Source: Rhodopirellula bahusiensis (lineage in GTDB: Bacteria > Planctomycetota > Planctomycetia > Pirellulales > Pirellulaceae). From it: a stretch of DNA of 64,000 nt. The translations under genes and the position numbers were made by a program. The stretch spans positions 122,427 to 186,426 of the forward strand of contig NZ_NIZW01000016.1 of the NCBI RefSeq assembly GCF_002727185.1, in the 5' to 3' direction. The notes beneath the pieces are model-generated. The model was given only the letters and a program-made list of their open reading frames with translations, was not told where the DNA came from and ran no database searches. Positions 45,941-57,500 of this stretch are shown here, piece after piece; the first letter of the stretch is position 1; every line of letters begins with the position of its first letter.

Positions 45941-46370
45941 CACACGTCTCTCTCACCATCCCTCCTCCCGTAGCCGGATTCGCCAAGAATTCGGACCAAT
46001 TGCAAAGTCACAACCCGCCGCGTAAGCAAGGCCACTCCGGTAGCCCGTAGGCCATGTTCCACATGGCATCCCAACCGATGCTTCGCAGAAGCGAGGCGTC
46101 CAAACACCACCGCAAGTTTCAACGCGCTCCATCCAATCACCCCGCCAGGTCCAACCTGGCCTACACAACCCGCCGCGTCAGCAAAGGACCACCCGGAATC
46201 CGCCGACCGACTTGGAACGATTGGCAACGCCAATCAACCAACGTCTCCCCACGCTCATCCGCATTTTAAAATTGTCAATTTACAATTTCACTTTTCCAAT
46301 CAACCAACCGGACCCAACACTCAACTCGTCCCTCCGAATTCTTGGCGAATCCGGCTACTTCATCGCGATG
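45941..46370. repeat. Intergenic repeat cluster (R1, R3, R2, AT-rich inverted repeat)
   Basis: R1 at 45970-45994, R3 core at about 46009-46038, R2 at 46047-46164, a further R3 core at about 46165-46190, a small AT-rich inverted repeat (AAATTGT / ACAATTT, 46269-46288), and an inverted R1 copy at 46334-46358, which lies 12 bases from the end of the next gene. The order is again R1 ... R2 ... inverted R1. Confidence 0.8.
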
Positions 46371-47531
46371 TTACCGCTTCCCCCTCGCACTGTTCCAATA
46401 CGCATCCATCTCCGCCAGCGTCGGAATCTCCGCCGGCCGCACCACACGGAACCCAACCCACGACGCATCGGTGTGATACCACAAGCTCTTCGGCAACTGC
46501 GGATCCTGTTGCTTCCAATCTTCTGAGCTACCAAGCCGCGCCGCTGACCGCAGCCGATCCGGATCATCGAACCAACTGCCACCACGAACCACTCGCGGAT
46601 ACAACCGCTCCGGCACCGTCCAGGGGTTGATCAACACACCGCCATCTTCCGGCACCGGATAAGACTCCCCGTAAGCGTCTGCGGTCCACTCCGATACATT
46701 GCCGTGCATGTCATGCAGCCCCCACGGGTTCGGCTTCTTCGTGCCGACCTTCTGGTACTTGTCGTTGCTGTTGTCGTAGTACCAACCGTACTCATCCAAA
46801 TCGCCATCGCCGAAAGAGTACGCGGACGTCGTACCAGCCCGACAGGCATACTCCCATTCGGCTTCCGTCGGCAGTCGATAGAAGTGACCGGTCTGAGCAC
46901 TCAGCCACTGGCAGAATTTGTTCGCTGAGTGCTGCGTCATGCAGACGGCGGGGTAGCCCGATTGCCCCATCCCAAAGCTCATCTCGGTGTAGGGCGGCGT
47001 CGGCTGACTGACCCCATCGACCGCATCGTGGGTTGCCGGGTCAAAATCCGTCCATCCACCATGCTTTTCGCGGCGGACCTCCGTCATCATGAACGGCTCG
47101 TACTCATCCCAAGTCACCTCGTGTTTGCCCATCCAAAACGACGAGACCTTCACCTTCCTCCGCGGCCCTTCATCCTCCAGTCGATCGGCCTCATCTTCCG
47201 GGCTGCCCATCAAGAACTCACCACCCGGTATCGCGACCAACTCAAACTCCACCCCCGACTTCGGAATCGTCTCCCGATAGTCCTGCATCTTCCCGGCAAT
47301 GATCCCGTCATCCCCCAGACTGTTCTCCTTGGAACCGGCTTCCGCCGAAGCCGCCTTGGCAATGATCCCGTCCCGAACCCGCGTCAGCAAAGCCGCATCA
47401 TCCAGCGAAACCTCCGGAGTCACCTTCACCGCCACAGCTGCATCTTGCGCAGAAGCTTCCCATGCATTTCCAGCACCTATCACGCACAACAAACCCACCA
47501 AGCCAAACCGAACCCAACCGCCAAAACGCAT
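46371..47531 (-). CDS. SUMF1/formylglycine-generating-enzyme-like secreted protein
   Basis: The 386-residue protein has a signal-like N-terminus (FGLVGLLCVIGAGNAWEASA) and an FGE-sulfatase domain: FELVAIPGGEFLMGSPEDEA, FWMGKHEVTWDEYEPFM, FCQWLSAQTGHFYRLPTEAE with WEYACRAGTTSAYSFGD, GLHDMHGNVSEWTADAYGE and RVVRGGSWFDDPDRLRSAAR. The segment where true FGE enzymes carry the paired catalytic cysteines has none here, so it is probably a non-FGE member of the family, for instance a binding protein or another C-type-lectin-like enzyme. Planctomycetes with many sulfatases often have several such paralogues. The minus-strand ATG at 47531 fits the signal. Confidence 0.88.
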   Translation of the reverse strand: MRFGGWVRFGLVGLLCVIGAGNAWEASAQDAAVAVKVTPEVSLDDAALLTRVRDGIIAKAASAEAGSKENSLGDDGIIAGKMQDYRETIPKSGVEFELVAIPGGEFLMGSPEDEADRLEDEGPRRKVKVSSFWMGKHEVTWDEYEPFMMTEVRREKHGGWTDFDPATHDAVDGVSQPTPPYTEMSFGMGQSGYPAVCMTQHSANKFCQWLSAQTGHFYRLPTEAEWEYACRAGTTSAYSFGDGDLDEYGWYYDNSNDKYQKVGTKKPNPWGLHDMHGNVSEWTADAYGESYPVPEDGGVLINPWTVPERLYPRVVRGGSWFDDPDRLRSAARLGSSEDWKQQDPQLPKSLWYHTDASWVGFRVVRPAEIPTLAEMDAYWNSARGKR

Positions 47532-48251
47532 CGCAAGACAATCCCATCAAGAGGCAAGAAGCCCCCGCATTCTAGCTCAACCAAGCCGCGAACGCGGCTT
47601 GCTGTTACCCGTTAGCCACGCCCCGAAGCTCGCGCAGCAAGCGAGCGTCATAACCCGCCGCGTCAGCAAGGTCCCTCGCACCGTAGCCGGATTCGCCAAG
47701 AATTCGGATCCCACCAACTTGCGCATCGGAATTCGAGCGAATCCAGCTACAAGCTTTCCATGACACCCCGAAGTGCCAGCAAGACCCGTAGGCCACGTCC
47801 CACGTGGCACCCAACCGATGCTTCGCAAGAAGCGAGCCGTCCCCATCACAACCCGCCGCGTAAGCAAGGCCACTCCACACGCAGCCTCACTCACGTTTCG
47901 GGTTGTGACAGGTTGCATCTCCACGCCCGATCTCTGCTTGCATCGCAAGCAAGTGTCACAACCCGCCGCGTAAGCAAGGCCACCCCGCATCCGTTTTAGC
48001 CACAGAGAGCACCGAGTTCACAGAGAACCAACCGAACTCAATCAGAAATTCACCATCAACCAAGAACATCTCCGTGCTCTCGGCAGCTCGATTCCAGACT
48101 GAAGTGAATCCGGCTACGAACTTCACAGCCTCACTCACGTATCGGGTTATGACTGGTCGCTTCACCACGCCCGATCTCTGCAGCCATCGCAAGCAAGGGT
48201 CCCAACCCGCCGCGTCAGCAAGGCCGCTCCCAATCAATTCACCGCGTACGG
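47532..48251. repeat. Intergenic repeat mosaic A, with R1, R2-short, R3, R4-half units
   Basis: The 720-base gap is built almost entirely of repeats: R3 cores at about 47649, 47848, 47959 and 48207; R1 at 47683-47707 and a degraded inverted R1 at about 47727-47750; short R2 at 47788-47846; and a 110-base block starting GCCACAGAGAGCACCGAG at about 47998-48108. Segments with CCTCACTCACG..CGGGTTATGAC pair with downstream GTCATAACCCG cores into imperfect stem-loops. The order is repeated in mosaic B (48939-49787). Confidence 0.8.
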
Positions 48252-48938
48252 CTAACGTCGCCGCCACGCCATACCAGCGGCCAGCCCTGCCACCAGCATT
48301 CCAGCCGCTCCGGGCTCGGGAACCGCGGACGCCTGAATCAGATACGGCGTCACCTGAATGAACCTTGCACCACTGAGTTCCGCCTGGACAAACCGGCTTT
48401 CGAAAATTGTTGCCACTTCGCCCGCCGTCAAAGTAGTGTCGTTGTTCAGCCGCGGTCCCATTAAACCCTCGCCACTCGTATGCCCCAGATTGAGGTTGTG
48501 GCCGATCTCATGTGCAATCAACTCAGCTCCGAACGCTCCCGCGGCAAAGTCCGATTCGACAATCAAGACCGAACCATTGACCGCCCCACAACCCACCGCC
48601 GCTGGGATGTCACCGCCACACCAAGTGATCTGGTCGGTGTAGAAGACATTCAACTGAGAATTGAGATCGCCCACAGTATCGCGAGCGTAATCGAACAGTG
48701 AAAAGTAGTCCGCTTCCGAATCAAAGTTCAGCAATCCAGAATCGGCGATCGTCACGACCTCGCCAAACCGAATATCGATCGGGCTGCTCCCAAAAGAATC
48801 TTGGCGGAAGATCAAATCCACCCCAGTCTCCTGAGTCGTCACCACCGCAGCGGATGCTTCCGTCGCGTTCCAGAAAATCTGGCTCGCGCCGAAACAAACC
48901 GCCAACCAACCAATCAACGGCATTGACCAACGATTCAT
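48252..48938 (-). CDS. PEP-CTERM protein with metalloprotease zinc motif
   Basis: The 228-residue protein from ATG 48938 has a signal-like start (MNRWSMPLIGWLAVCFGASQ), the zinc motif AHEIGHNLNLGH at about residue 160, and a PEP-CTERM sorting signal (VPEPGAAGMLVAGLAAGMAW and RRR). The HExxHxxxxGH motif points to a reprolysin/metzincin-like protease; the downstream GLMGPRL would be a Met-turn candidate. PEP-CTERM signals direct exosortase-dependent surface processing. GGTGG lies a few bases before the start. The frame extends upstream to 49046 without family support. Confidence 0.82.
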   Translation of the reverse strand: MNRWSMPLIGWLAVCFGASQIFWNATEASAAVVTTQETGVDLIFRQDSFGSSPIDIRFGEVVTIADSGLLNFDSEADYFSLFDYARDTVGDLNSQLNVFYTDQITWCGGDIPAAVGCGAVNGSVLIVESDFAAGAFGAELIAHEIGHNLNLGHTSGEGLMGPRLNNDTTLTAGEVATIFESRFVQAELSGARFIQVTPYLIQASAVPEPGAAGMLVAGLAAGMAWRRR

Positions 48939-49787
48939 TCCACCATCCCTGTAAAACCCCCTAAACAAGATCGAACCAAGCAACGATCCTACCAGGCCGT
49001 CACTCACTCCATCCACCGTCATCGGAATCAACTCCGATCGCCTCACTCACGTCTCGGGTGATGACAGCTGCGTTCACCCACTCCCGACCTCCGCTTGCGC
49101 AGCAAGCAAGTGTCATAACCCGCCGCGTCAGCAAGGCCACTCCAACTCGCGACGCAGCCGGACTCATCTGAATTCAGACTCCAGCCCTATTCACCCCCAA
49201 TTTGCCGAATCAACAAGGAGCACTCCGCGCGTAGCCTCACTGACGTTTCGGGTTATGACAGGTGACTTGCACACGCCCAAACGCTGCTTGCCCAGCAAGC
49301 GAGAGTCATCACCCGCCGCGTCAGCTCCGCGCGTAGGCCACGTCCCACGTGGCACCCAACCGATGCTTCGCAAGAAGCGAGCCATCCCATCACACCCCGC
49401 CGCGTCAGCAAGGCCACTCCACACGCAGCCTCACTCACGTATCGGGTTGTGACAGGTGACGCCCCAAGCTTGCGCAGCAAGCGAGCGTCATAACCCGCCG
49501 CGTCAGCAAGGCCGTTCCCAATCACTTCTTGCCACAGAGAGCACCGAGTTCACAAAGAACCAACCGAACTCAATCAGAAATTCACCATCAACCAAGAACA
49601 CCTCCGTGCTCTCGGCAGCTCGATTCCAGACTGAACCGAATTCTTGGCGAATCCAGCTACAAGCTTTCCGTCACCCCCGAAGTGCCAGCACGCCCCGTAG
49701 GCCACGTCCCACGTGGCACCCAACCGATGCTTCGCAAGAAGCGAGTCGTCCCGTCACAACCCGCCGCGTTAGCAAGACCACGTTCAA
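48939..49787. repeat. Intergenic repeat mosaic B, duplicated order of mosaic A
   Basis: The 849-base gap has R3 cores at about 49113, 49308, 49391, 49491 and 49758, short R2 forms at 49332-49388 and 49697-49754, a 110-base block with GCCACAGAGAGCACCGAG at about 49531-49640 nearly identical to the block near 47998, and an inverted R1 at 49636-49660. Stem-loop-forming CACTCACGT..GGGTTRTGAC segments recur. No coding potential accepted. Confidence 0.8.
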
Positions 49788-50633
49788 TCACTTCATCGCT
49801 TGAGATCGACGTCGCCGCCATCCCATTGCCGCAACCAGCCCTGCGGACAGCACTCCACCGGTTCCCGGCTCGGGCACCGCGGTAGCGTTCGCTGTCGTGA
49901 ACCCGATGTCTCGGAAGGAGGCCAAGGTCAATTCACTGATGAACGAGTTCGGGTTCAGCCAACCCGTCATCAGCTCGTCCCGCATGTCGCGCCCCAATGA
50001 ATCCGTGATCCCGGTCAGGCCTGATCCATCGAGATTCTCATTCCAATGTCCGCCTGCGGTTCCGGGACCACCGTCCATCTCAATATCAGGCGTACCAGTC
50101 TGTCCGAACTCGGACTGCCACGCAGCGGTTGCCTCCAAGCCCGTCAATTCCGATCCAGAGACCACATTGTTCAGGCCCCACAACGTCCCGAACCCGAGTG
50201 CGTGTGCCATCTCGTGCAAGATCAATGAATCCAATTCCGAGCTAGACAAAACCAGCAAATCGTCCTCATCGAACGTCATCTGCCCGTCCGTCGCCAACCA
50301 AAAATTCGACGTATCTCGGGCAACTTGCGTCGGGCCGGCACTGCCCAGGATTCCCCCCAGCCCATCGTTGGGTGCCGTTACCGCGTTGACGTAAACATCG
50401 GACAGCACGGCCCCGGCCATCGCCGAACTGTCGGGGCTGGCAACGCTGATCAGCCCATCTTGATAACCAGTCAACCACCCTTCCCAGGTCGTTGCTGCGG
50501 TCTGAAAAGCCGATTCCAATTGAGCGTCGCCAGAGTAGTTGATGTGCAACGTCAACGCGGCGTGGCCGCTGCTGGAAACCAACCAGAAGCAAGCTGCGAT
50601 CACCACCGAGAACAACCGTCGATTTCGATTCAT
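49788..50633 (-). CDS. PEP-CTERM protein with leishmanolysin-like metalloprotease motif
   Basis: The 281-residue protein from ATG 50633 has a signal (RLFSVVIAACFWLVSSSGHA), the zinc motif ILHEMAHALGFGTLW (HExxHxxGF), GGHWNENLDGSGLTG, and the C-terminal PEP-CTERM signal VPEPGTGGVLSAGLVAAMGW with RRRR. It resembles small secreted metalloproteases found in planctomycetes. The third zinc ligand may be the His in GGHWNE, as in leishmanolysin-like enzymes. The frame extends upstream to 50861 over the terminator of the next gene, which argues for the inner ATG. Confidence 0.82.
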   Translation of the reverse strand: MNRNRRLFSVVIAACFWLVSSSGHAALTLHINYSGDAQLESAFQTAATTWEGWLTGYQDGLISVASPDSSAMAGAVLSDVYVNAVTAPNDGLGGILGSAGPTQVARDTSNFWLATDGQMTFDEDDLLVLSSSELDSLILHEMAHALGFGTLWGLNNVVSGSELTGLEATAAWQSEFGQTGTPDIEMDGGPGTAGGHWNENLDGSGLTGITDSLGRDMRDELMTGWLNPNSFISELTLASFRDIGFTTANATAVPEPGTGGVLSAGLVAAMGWRRRRSQAMK

Positions 50634-50673
50634 TGCATTCCAACCAGGCATTGTCGGTCGTCCCCCCGCGCAC

Positions 50674-50704
50674 AAAAAAACCCGAGGAGAAAATCCCCTC
50701 GGGC
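50674..50704 (-). terminator. Intrinsic terminator of the small PEP-CTERM gene
   Basis: On the minus strand a hairpin with stem CCCGAGG / CCTCGGG is followed directly by a run of seven T (50674-50680 on the plus strand reads AAAAAAA). It lies about 33 bases after the stop of the gene at 50737-51399. It is the clearest rho-independent terminator in the window. Confidence 0.85.
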
Positions 50705-50736
50705 ATTGTAGCTGGATTGATCGGACGTTGCCGAAC

Positions 50737-51399
50737 CTAGGCAGTCGCCACGGCCTTCCCTGCACAACGTCGACGACGCCAAGCAACGCCAGCACCGATT
50801 GCACCAAGAGCCAGTAGCGAACTTGGCTCTGGGACTGCTGTAGGACCAACCAAGAAGACACCTGGATTAACAGTCACTGCAGTAGACGGATTAACCGCGA
50901 ACTGCGCACCTGCGGTATTAATATCGACTTGATAGATACCTTCCACAGCACCCGCCCCAATACCAAAGGTCACATCAAACAAATTGGTAGGGTTCAAAAC
51001 GTCCGTTGACAACGGTATCGGAGATAACGTGAGGAAATTTGCAATCGTATCTGATGCGTTGATGCCATTTTGCACAGCTGCAAAGTTCAAGGCAGGAGTT
51101 CCGAATCCATCACCAGCATCACCGGCTACCGGCGAAATAGAAATTCCGGTAGGCAGCCCGGTTCCACCGCCGCTTGGAGGAAAAGCTTGCGAAACGTCAA
51201 TGGGCAATGTAAACCCAGCAAGCTCATCTGGACTGACTAAGTTATCAGAAACCGCACTGAACCGAAGTGTTACAGAGTCGCCGACAGTGTAAACAGTCGG
51301 ATCACTTTCGATATTTATTGTAATCGCAGCATCTGCGGCACCTGCCGACAAAACCAGTATTGCTAAAGCAGGCAGCATCATTTTCATTTTGTTTTTCAT
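50737..51399 (-). CDS. Small secreted PEP-CTERM protein
   Basis: The 220-residue protein from ATG 51399 has a signal (MLPALAILVLSAGAADA), a beta-rich body that resembles a cohesin-like fold with short conserved strands (ITINIESDPTVYTVGDSVTL; NLFDVTFGIGAGAVEGIYQV), and a PEP-CTERM signal (VPEPSSLLALGAIGAGVAWR with RRRR). The body could bind carbohydrate or another protein; no specific function is visible. It is directly downstream of the giant Calx-beta gene on the same strand, with a 100-base gap. The longest frame starts at 51504, inside the giant gene's stop region; the inner ATG is preferred. Confidence 0.75.
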   Translation of the reverse strand: MKNKMKMMLPALAILVLSAGAADAAITINIESDPTVYTVGDSVTLRFSAVSDNLVSPDELAGFTLPIDVSQAFPPSGGGTGLPTGISISPVAGDAGDGFGTPALNFAAVQNGINASDTIANFLTLSPIPLSTDVLNPTNLFDVTFGIGAGAVEGIYQVDINTAGAQFAVNPSTAVTVNPGVFLVGPTAVPEPSSLLALGAIGAGVAWRRRRCAGKAVATA

Positions 51400-51500
51400 A
51401 AAAACTGTCTCAAGAACGATCAAGTAAAGTAAGTCTGAAGGCATCCGCAAAGCACAAAACACGCCCAATTTAATACCCCTGCAGGGGGAATCAACCCTAT

Positions 51501-54500
51501 TCATTTCAAAAGCCCGAAGATTTCATCGACCGCATCCACATAGGATTCGAAACCCGTCTCTTCCTCAACTGCAATCTCCTCGGAAGCATCGATTAAGTCA
51601 TCATCGATGACAGATTCTTCTTTTAGTTGGCTATCTACGAACTTTTCTTCTATAGCGAACACATTAGATTTCGCTTGCAACTCATCGTTTTCATCAGCCG
51701 AGCTTTCCTGAATCGACATAGCCGATGGGGCAACAAACGGGAACAAGATCGCATTCTGCTCGTTTCTGATAACGCCAGTATCCGCTGGTCCAATAATACC
51801 GTCACCGTCTAGGTCAGCTCTCGGATCATAATTTGCAGTCACGAACACACTTCCCATGAATTCAAAAGCTAACTCGTTACTGTTTTGGAGGGCTCCCGCT
51901 CCAGCGAAGTCGCTCGGAGCAACTGTGACCTGTCCCTGGGCCAACACAGCACCATCGAAGTCGCCGGGAAGCGTCAAGATACGGAATTCGAAGTCCCCCC
52001 CCGCAACACCATCACCTGAGGCCATCGCTCCCGATTCGTTGACCCACTCACCATCCAAGTCGTTTCCGCCGGCCACATCCTGAACACCGGACGAACTAAC
52101 GATTAAATCGAATGCGTTAGCTTCAAAGAATCCGGTCAACGACAAAGTTGCTGTAAATGTACTCGCGTCATAAGACACGCTATTGATCGATGGAAGGATC
52201 GGCGATGATCCATCACCATTTGCCATCAGGTATTCAGAGCTAGCCAGCGAGAAACTGAAGTCTGATACATCGATGCCAGTCACATTTTGGTCGAACACAA
52301 CTTTAACTTCGTCCAGCGTCGTCCATGGCAAAGTCGTGGTCTGTCCTGGCATAGTCCCAGTCGCCGGTCCCGTTGGCATCACGTAGCCAGGAGCATTGGT
52401 ATCAATTGCGACACCGTCGTAGCCTCCATCAATCACGTCGCGGACAATATCCGTCCAACCTGTAGAATTTACGATCACTTTCGCGATTCGAGGCCCAGAT
52501 GCCGTATCAGGCTCATCCGTCAGGTTGATTGTGACAGTCGCCGCATCAGAGTTCCCAGCACTGTCGGTCACTTCCACATCGAGAGTGAATGGGTTGACCG
52601 GGCCTTCGAAATCGAGCTGAGCACTGTCGGCAACTGTGATTTCGCCGGTGGCTGGGTCGACCGCAAATGCCGTGCTGCCGGTGCCGCCCGTGACCGCGTA
52701 GGTCAGCGTGTCGGCTGGCAAGTCAGCGTCGGTCGCCGATACGAATCCAACACTGGTCGTATTGGGACTGTTCTCGGCGATGCTCAAGGTGTCGTCGGTC
52801 GCGACGGGAGCGTTGTCGTTATCGAAGATACTGACGGTCGCTGCATCCGCTGTTCCCAATGTGAAGTCGGGTGATGTGATCACAAGAGCGGTCGCAGTCA
52901 GCGTGACCGTTTCCGTTCCCTCCGCCAAAGCATCGTCAAGGACATTGACCGAAACCGCGGTTGATGATGATCCAATCGCAATGGTGGCCGTTCCGGCAAT
53001 CGACGTGAAGTCTGTCGTCGCCGTCGCGGTGCCACTGCTTTGAATCTGAACCGTTATCGCTTCAGTGCTGGTCAAGTCCACCCCGGTACCGTCGGGCATC
53101 GAATTCAGTGAGATGACGAACTCACCTGCAACTGGCCCGCTCTCGGATCCATCGGTCACGTCCGATTGACGAACCACGATGTAACCGAAGTCTTCGCTAT
53201 CAATGTTCACGGTCGCCGTCTGGTCAGCAGCATCCGGATCGATGCCGATGAAGCCGATTGCACCCACCGTGATCGTATCGAGATCAACGATCACGGTTTC
53301 ATCGGGTTCGATGATGTTGTCATCGAAGACATCCACGGTCACTTCGACGAACAGGTCGCCAGCCGGGATCGTTGCCGTTCCGGTGAGCGAACCGTAATCC
53401 GAACCCGCAGTCGCCGTTCCGCTGATGTTGTAGGTGAACGTGGTGTCGGTTGACGATGGATTCGTCAATGAGAATGTAAACTCACCGTCCGTGCCAGGTT
53501 CCGCAGCGTTGGGCAAGCTCGCACTGACAGACAATTCCGAAGTATCCGTGTTGGTGATCGTTCCCAACCCGGTGTCGGAGCTGTCGATGTCGCTTGTGTC
53601 GACGATCGTTGCCGTAATCCCACTAACACCCAAGGTGAAGGTCTCGTTACCTTCCACGACCGAGTCATCATTGAGGGTCACCGTGACCAATGCGGAGTAG
53701 CTGTTGCCAGCATTCAAGGTCACCTGCGTTGTGGACAAGTCGAAATCGTTGTCACCAACCGCACCGGTGATCGCTTCGATGGTGGTTCCATCGGCGGTGG
53801 CAAGATCCACAACCACGTCGCCATCCACGGCTTCGTCCAAGGATACCGTGAATGTCATCGTGCCGGCTTCTTCAGTTGCGGTCACATCGTCGATGACGAT
53901 CGCAACTTGGTCGTCATTGGCGATGGTCGCCGATGCGACATCGTTGACCAAATCAATCGACCCATCTTGCGGTGAATCAGTGTCCGCATTGGCTGGATTG
54001 GTCAACGTGACAACGAAGTCTTCATCAGACTCAACCGTGGTGTCTTCCGCCAGCTTGATTGTGATGAGCTTGCTGGTTTCGGTCGGACCAAAGGTCAAAG
54101 TTCCGGAGGTTGGGGTTTCAAAGTCGGAAGCGTCCGCATCGGAAGCACCGAAATCGATCGCCCACTCAACCGTTGTGTCTTCGCCTGAACCGGTGATGAA
54201 GCCATCACGAGTGACCTCGAAGGTGTAGGTCGTGTCGTCACCGGCCACGTCACCTTCATTGAGCGAAGGTGTGGTTGTCGCCAACAACTCCAAATCGATG
54301 TCATCGTTCTCGATCGTGACGTTGCCTTCGTCACTGATATCGATTGGCGACACGCCCGTAGTCGGTGTGCCAGTGTAACTAGCGACCGCCGAATTCGGTC
54401 CCGGTCCAGCCACAATCGAGATTGGGCCGCTGTTCGAGCTATCGCTGAACGTGACAAGCAACGTGGCACCAATAAGATCGCTGGCCGAAACCACGCCATC

Positions 54501-57500
54501 CACGCCAATGGCATCCACATCGACCTGGAAGCTGAACACTTCGCCGCTGTCGAAGTCAGTGAACGAGAGCGTCAATGAAGTGTCGCTGTCGGCCAACGTC
54601 GGGGCGGTCAATCCGGTGATCGCATCGCTGCCGCTCAAAGCAGAGAACGGTAAGCTGATCGTTCCGCCTGTCGAGCCATCGGTATCAAATTCGTACCCGG
54701 CACCGGTCAGATCCAAGAAGACGCCGGTGATGTCGACGCCGCCGGTGGAAGTGTTGGTGACTACAAACGGTGCCGCCGTTGGTGAGGCAGTAGGCAATCC
54801 TAGGCTGCCGGCTCGCAAGAAGACGGCGGAATCGTCTTTGTCAAGAGTCGCCCCAGATCCACCAGGAACGATCACCAATCGAATTTGGTGGGTCGCTGCC
54901 GATAGACTTGGTTCGCTGAAAGTCAAAACATCGGTGAAGCGATCAAACTCCATCAGACTGCTTCCAGTTGCAGTGGAATTAGAAAGGCTGGCGTCCAACG
55001 CAGACAATTCGTACTTCTTGACGCCATCGATGAAGATCTGGAACAAGTCAGCTTCTTGCGATGCACCGGTTTGTTCTTCAGTCGCAAAAACAAAATCAAG
55101 GTTTAGGTCGCCCCCACCCCAGTCGATCTCGAATTCCAATTCAGTGTTGGCAGGAATGTTGACCGAAGAGTTATCGCCTGCCGTGTTGGGGCCAACCGCT
55201 GCGTCGGCACTGCCACTCGAAAGAACAACGCCTTCGTCGATGCCCATGGCGTCAAAGCCTTGGCTAAACAATCCGCCAGCGTGTTGCCCCATCAACAATC
55301 CAGGTTCGCTAAAGGTCGGAGTACCCGTTGGAGTCCCCCCAGACCCGAGCATTTCCAGGGTCAACAACGTGGCGTCTCCGGTGACAAACGGAACCTGCAA
55401 GTTGCCGGAAGCCGGCGGTGTGGTCGCCGTGTCCGTGAACGTGTCACCAACAATTGAGAAATCAAAGCTCGGCGTCGTAGTAATCACTCCCAGACCGGCA
55501 GCATTCAAGTTACTGAGGACTACCTTGAACGCTTCGTCCATTTCGACTTCGCTATCACCGTTGACGGTGATCGAGATCGTCTTGGTTTCGCCCGCCGTAC
55601 CAGCGAAGTTCAGAGTCCCGGAATCGGCAACATAGTCGCTGGCGTCGACAGCAGTGCCATCAACCGTTGCGTAGTCCACGGTGAAGGCTCCCTGAACATC
55701 ATTAACCAAGGTCACCACCACTTCAGCAACTGTGGTGCCGGAAGAAGTTTCGCGAATGACTGGATCACTGACAGTCAAGCTCGTCGTGTCATCGTTGACG
55801 ATTGTGGCCGTTTGACCATTATCAATCAAGTCGATCGAATCAGCCGCCGTGGTGCTAGGAGCCGCCATGTGCTGGGCGTTCGAAAGCGTGACGACGAAGT
55901 CTTCGTTCGGCTCAACGGTGCTGTCACCCGAGACGTTGATTGTGATGTCAAGCGAACTAACCCCAGTGCCAAAGTTCAACGTTCCCATCGGGAAACTGCC
56001 GCCAAAGTCGTCGGCATTGGCCGGTGATGAACCAAATCCGGCAACTTCGTAATCGACATTGGTTTGTGCCGTCAGAAGCCCCGTTCGTGTGACCGTGAAC
56101 GTGTACGTCTTTGTCCCTGTGTCACCTTCGTCTTGGCTAGATGGAGTTGCAGCCCCCAACGTCAAGTCGATGTCATTGTCCGTAATCGTGACCGTCGCCG
56201 GTGCACCCAGCGTCACATCACCAGCAAGAGTCCCAGTCACGCTGTCAAGCGTGACAAGAACTGTCTCGTCGCCTTCGACATCCGAATCCGCCACCGTAAC
56301 AATCGTGAACGTTTGGGTCTCGCCAGCCGTGCCAGTGAACGTCACAGATCCGGAAGCGTCAGCGAAATCATCGACGATGGTCGCTGTACCACCTGCGGTG
56401 GAGTAGTTGACGGTCAAACCGCCAGCGACTGCTTGATCCAAACTCAAAGTGACCGTGGCAACACCGCCTTCGTCGACACTGACGTCAGCAACCGAGACAG
56501 TCGCTCCGTCATCATTGACGATCGTTCCGACACCAACGCCGTTGACGATCTCAATCGAATCCGTGTTCGGATCGGTATCCAGAGGGTTGCTGAGAGTGAC
56601 GGTGAATTCATCGTCACCCTCGACGTCGAGATCACCGACCACATCGACATCAATTGTCGCAGTGTTCACACCGGGTGCAAAAGTAACGCTTCCAGTAAGC
56701 GGGCTGCTGATGTCCGCTGCATCCGCTGGATCACTGCCCGTGAACGTGACAGCCCAATCTGCTGTCGATGTTCCCGTATCAAGCCCAGTTCGAGTCACGG
56801 TGTAGGTATAGGTCGTCGGTCCGGAATCACCCTCTGCTTGACTGATCGTCGTCGGGGTCAGGTCCAAATCGATGTCGTCATTGGCGATGGTCACGACACC
56901 ATCAACCGTGTTGATGTTGGCCGCCAGAGTTGTTCCGGTGATGGCCCCCAACGTGACGTTGATTGTTTCATCACCTTCCACATCGGTGTCGTTGCTGACA
57001 GGAACAATAAAGGTCAGTGTTTGACCAGCGGTCCCATCAAAGTCCAATGTGCCGCTAACCGCGGTGTAGTCGGTTCCCGCCGTGGCGGTTCCGGTGCTGG
57101 CGTCATAGGCCACTGTGAACCCACCTTGCACGGCTTTATCCACCGTGACCGAAACAGTCTTCGTTGCGTCAGCCTCGTTGTACGTCACATCGGTGACCGA
57201 AACTGTTGCAGGCGAGTCGTTGTCAGTGATTGTCACGGTGGCCGGTGTGGCGGCAGCGGTGACCGTGGCCGGTGCACCGGTGATCGCACCCAGTGTCAGC
57301 GTGAATGTTTCGCTGGCTTCTAAAGCCATGTCATCCGTGATCGGAATCACGATATCGACCGTTTCGGAAGCCGATCCGCCCGTGAACGTCGCGACTCCGG
57401 ATACACCCACATTGGTGTAATCACTGCCCAAGTTTGCCGTCCCATCGGCCAAGGTATAGGCCACGCTGAATGGCCCTGCCACGGGTGCACTGATTTGCAG

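Noticed and set aside
47640..49770. CRISPR-like appearance of the repeated R3 cores
   Set aside because: Spacing is irregular, units vary, spacers are themselves repeats and no cas gene is nearby.
51476..51487. Short palindrome CCCCTGCAGGGG after the giant gene stop
   Set aside because: A four-base stem with a four-base loop and no T-run is too weak to call a terminator.
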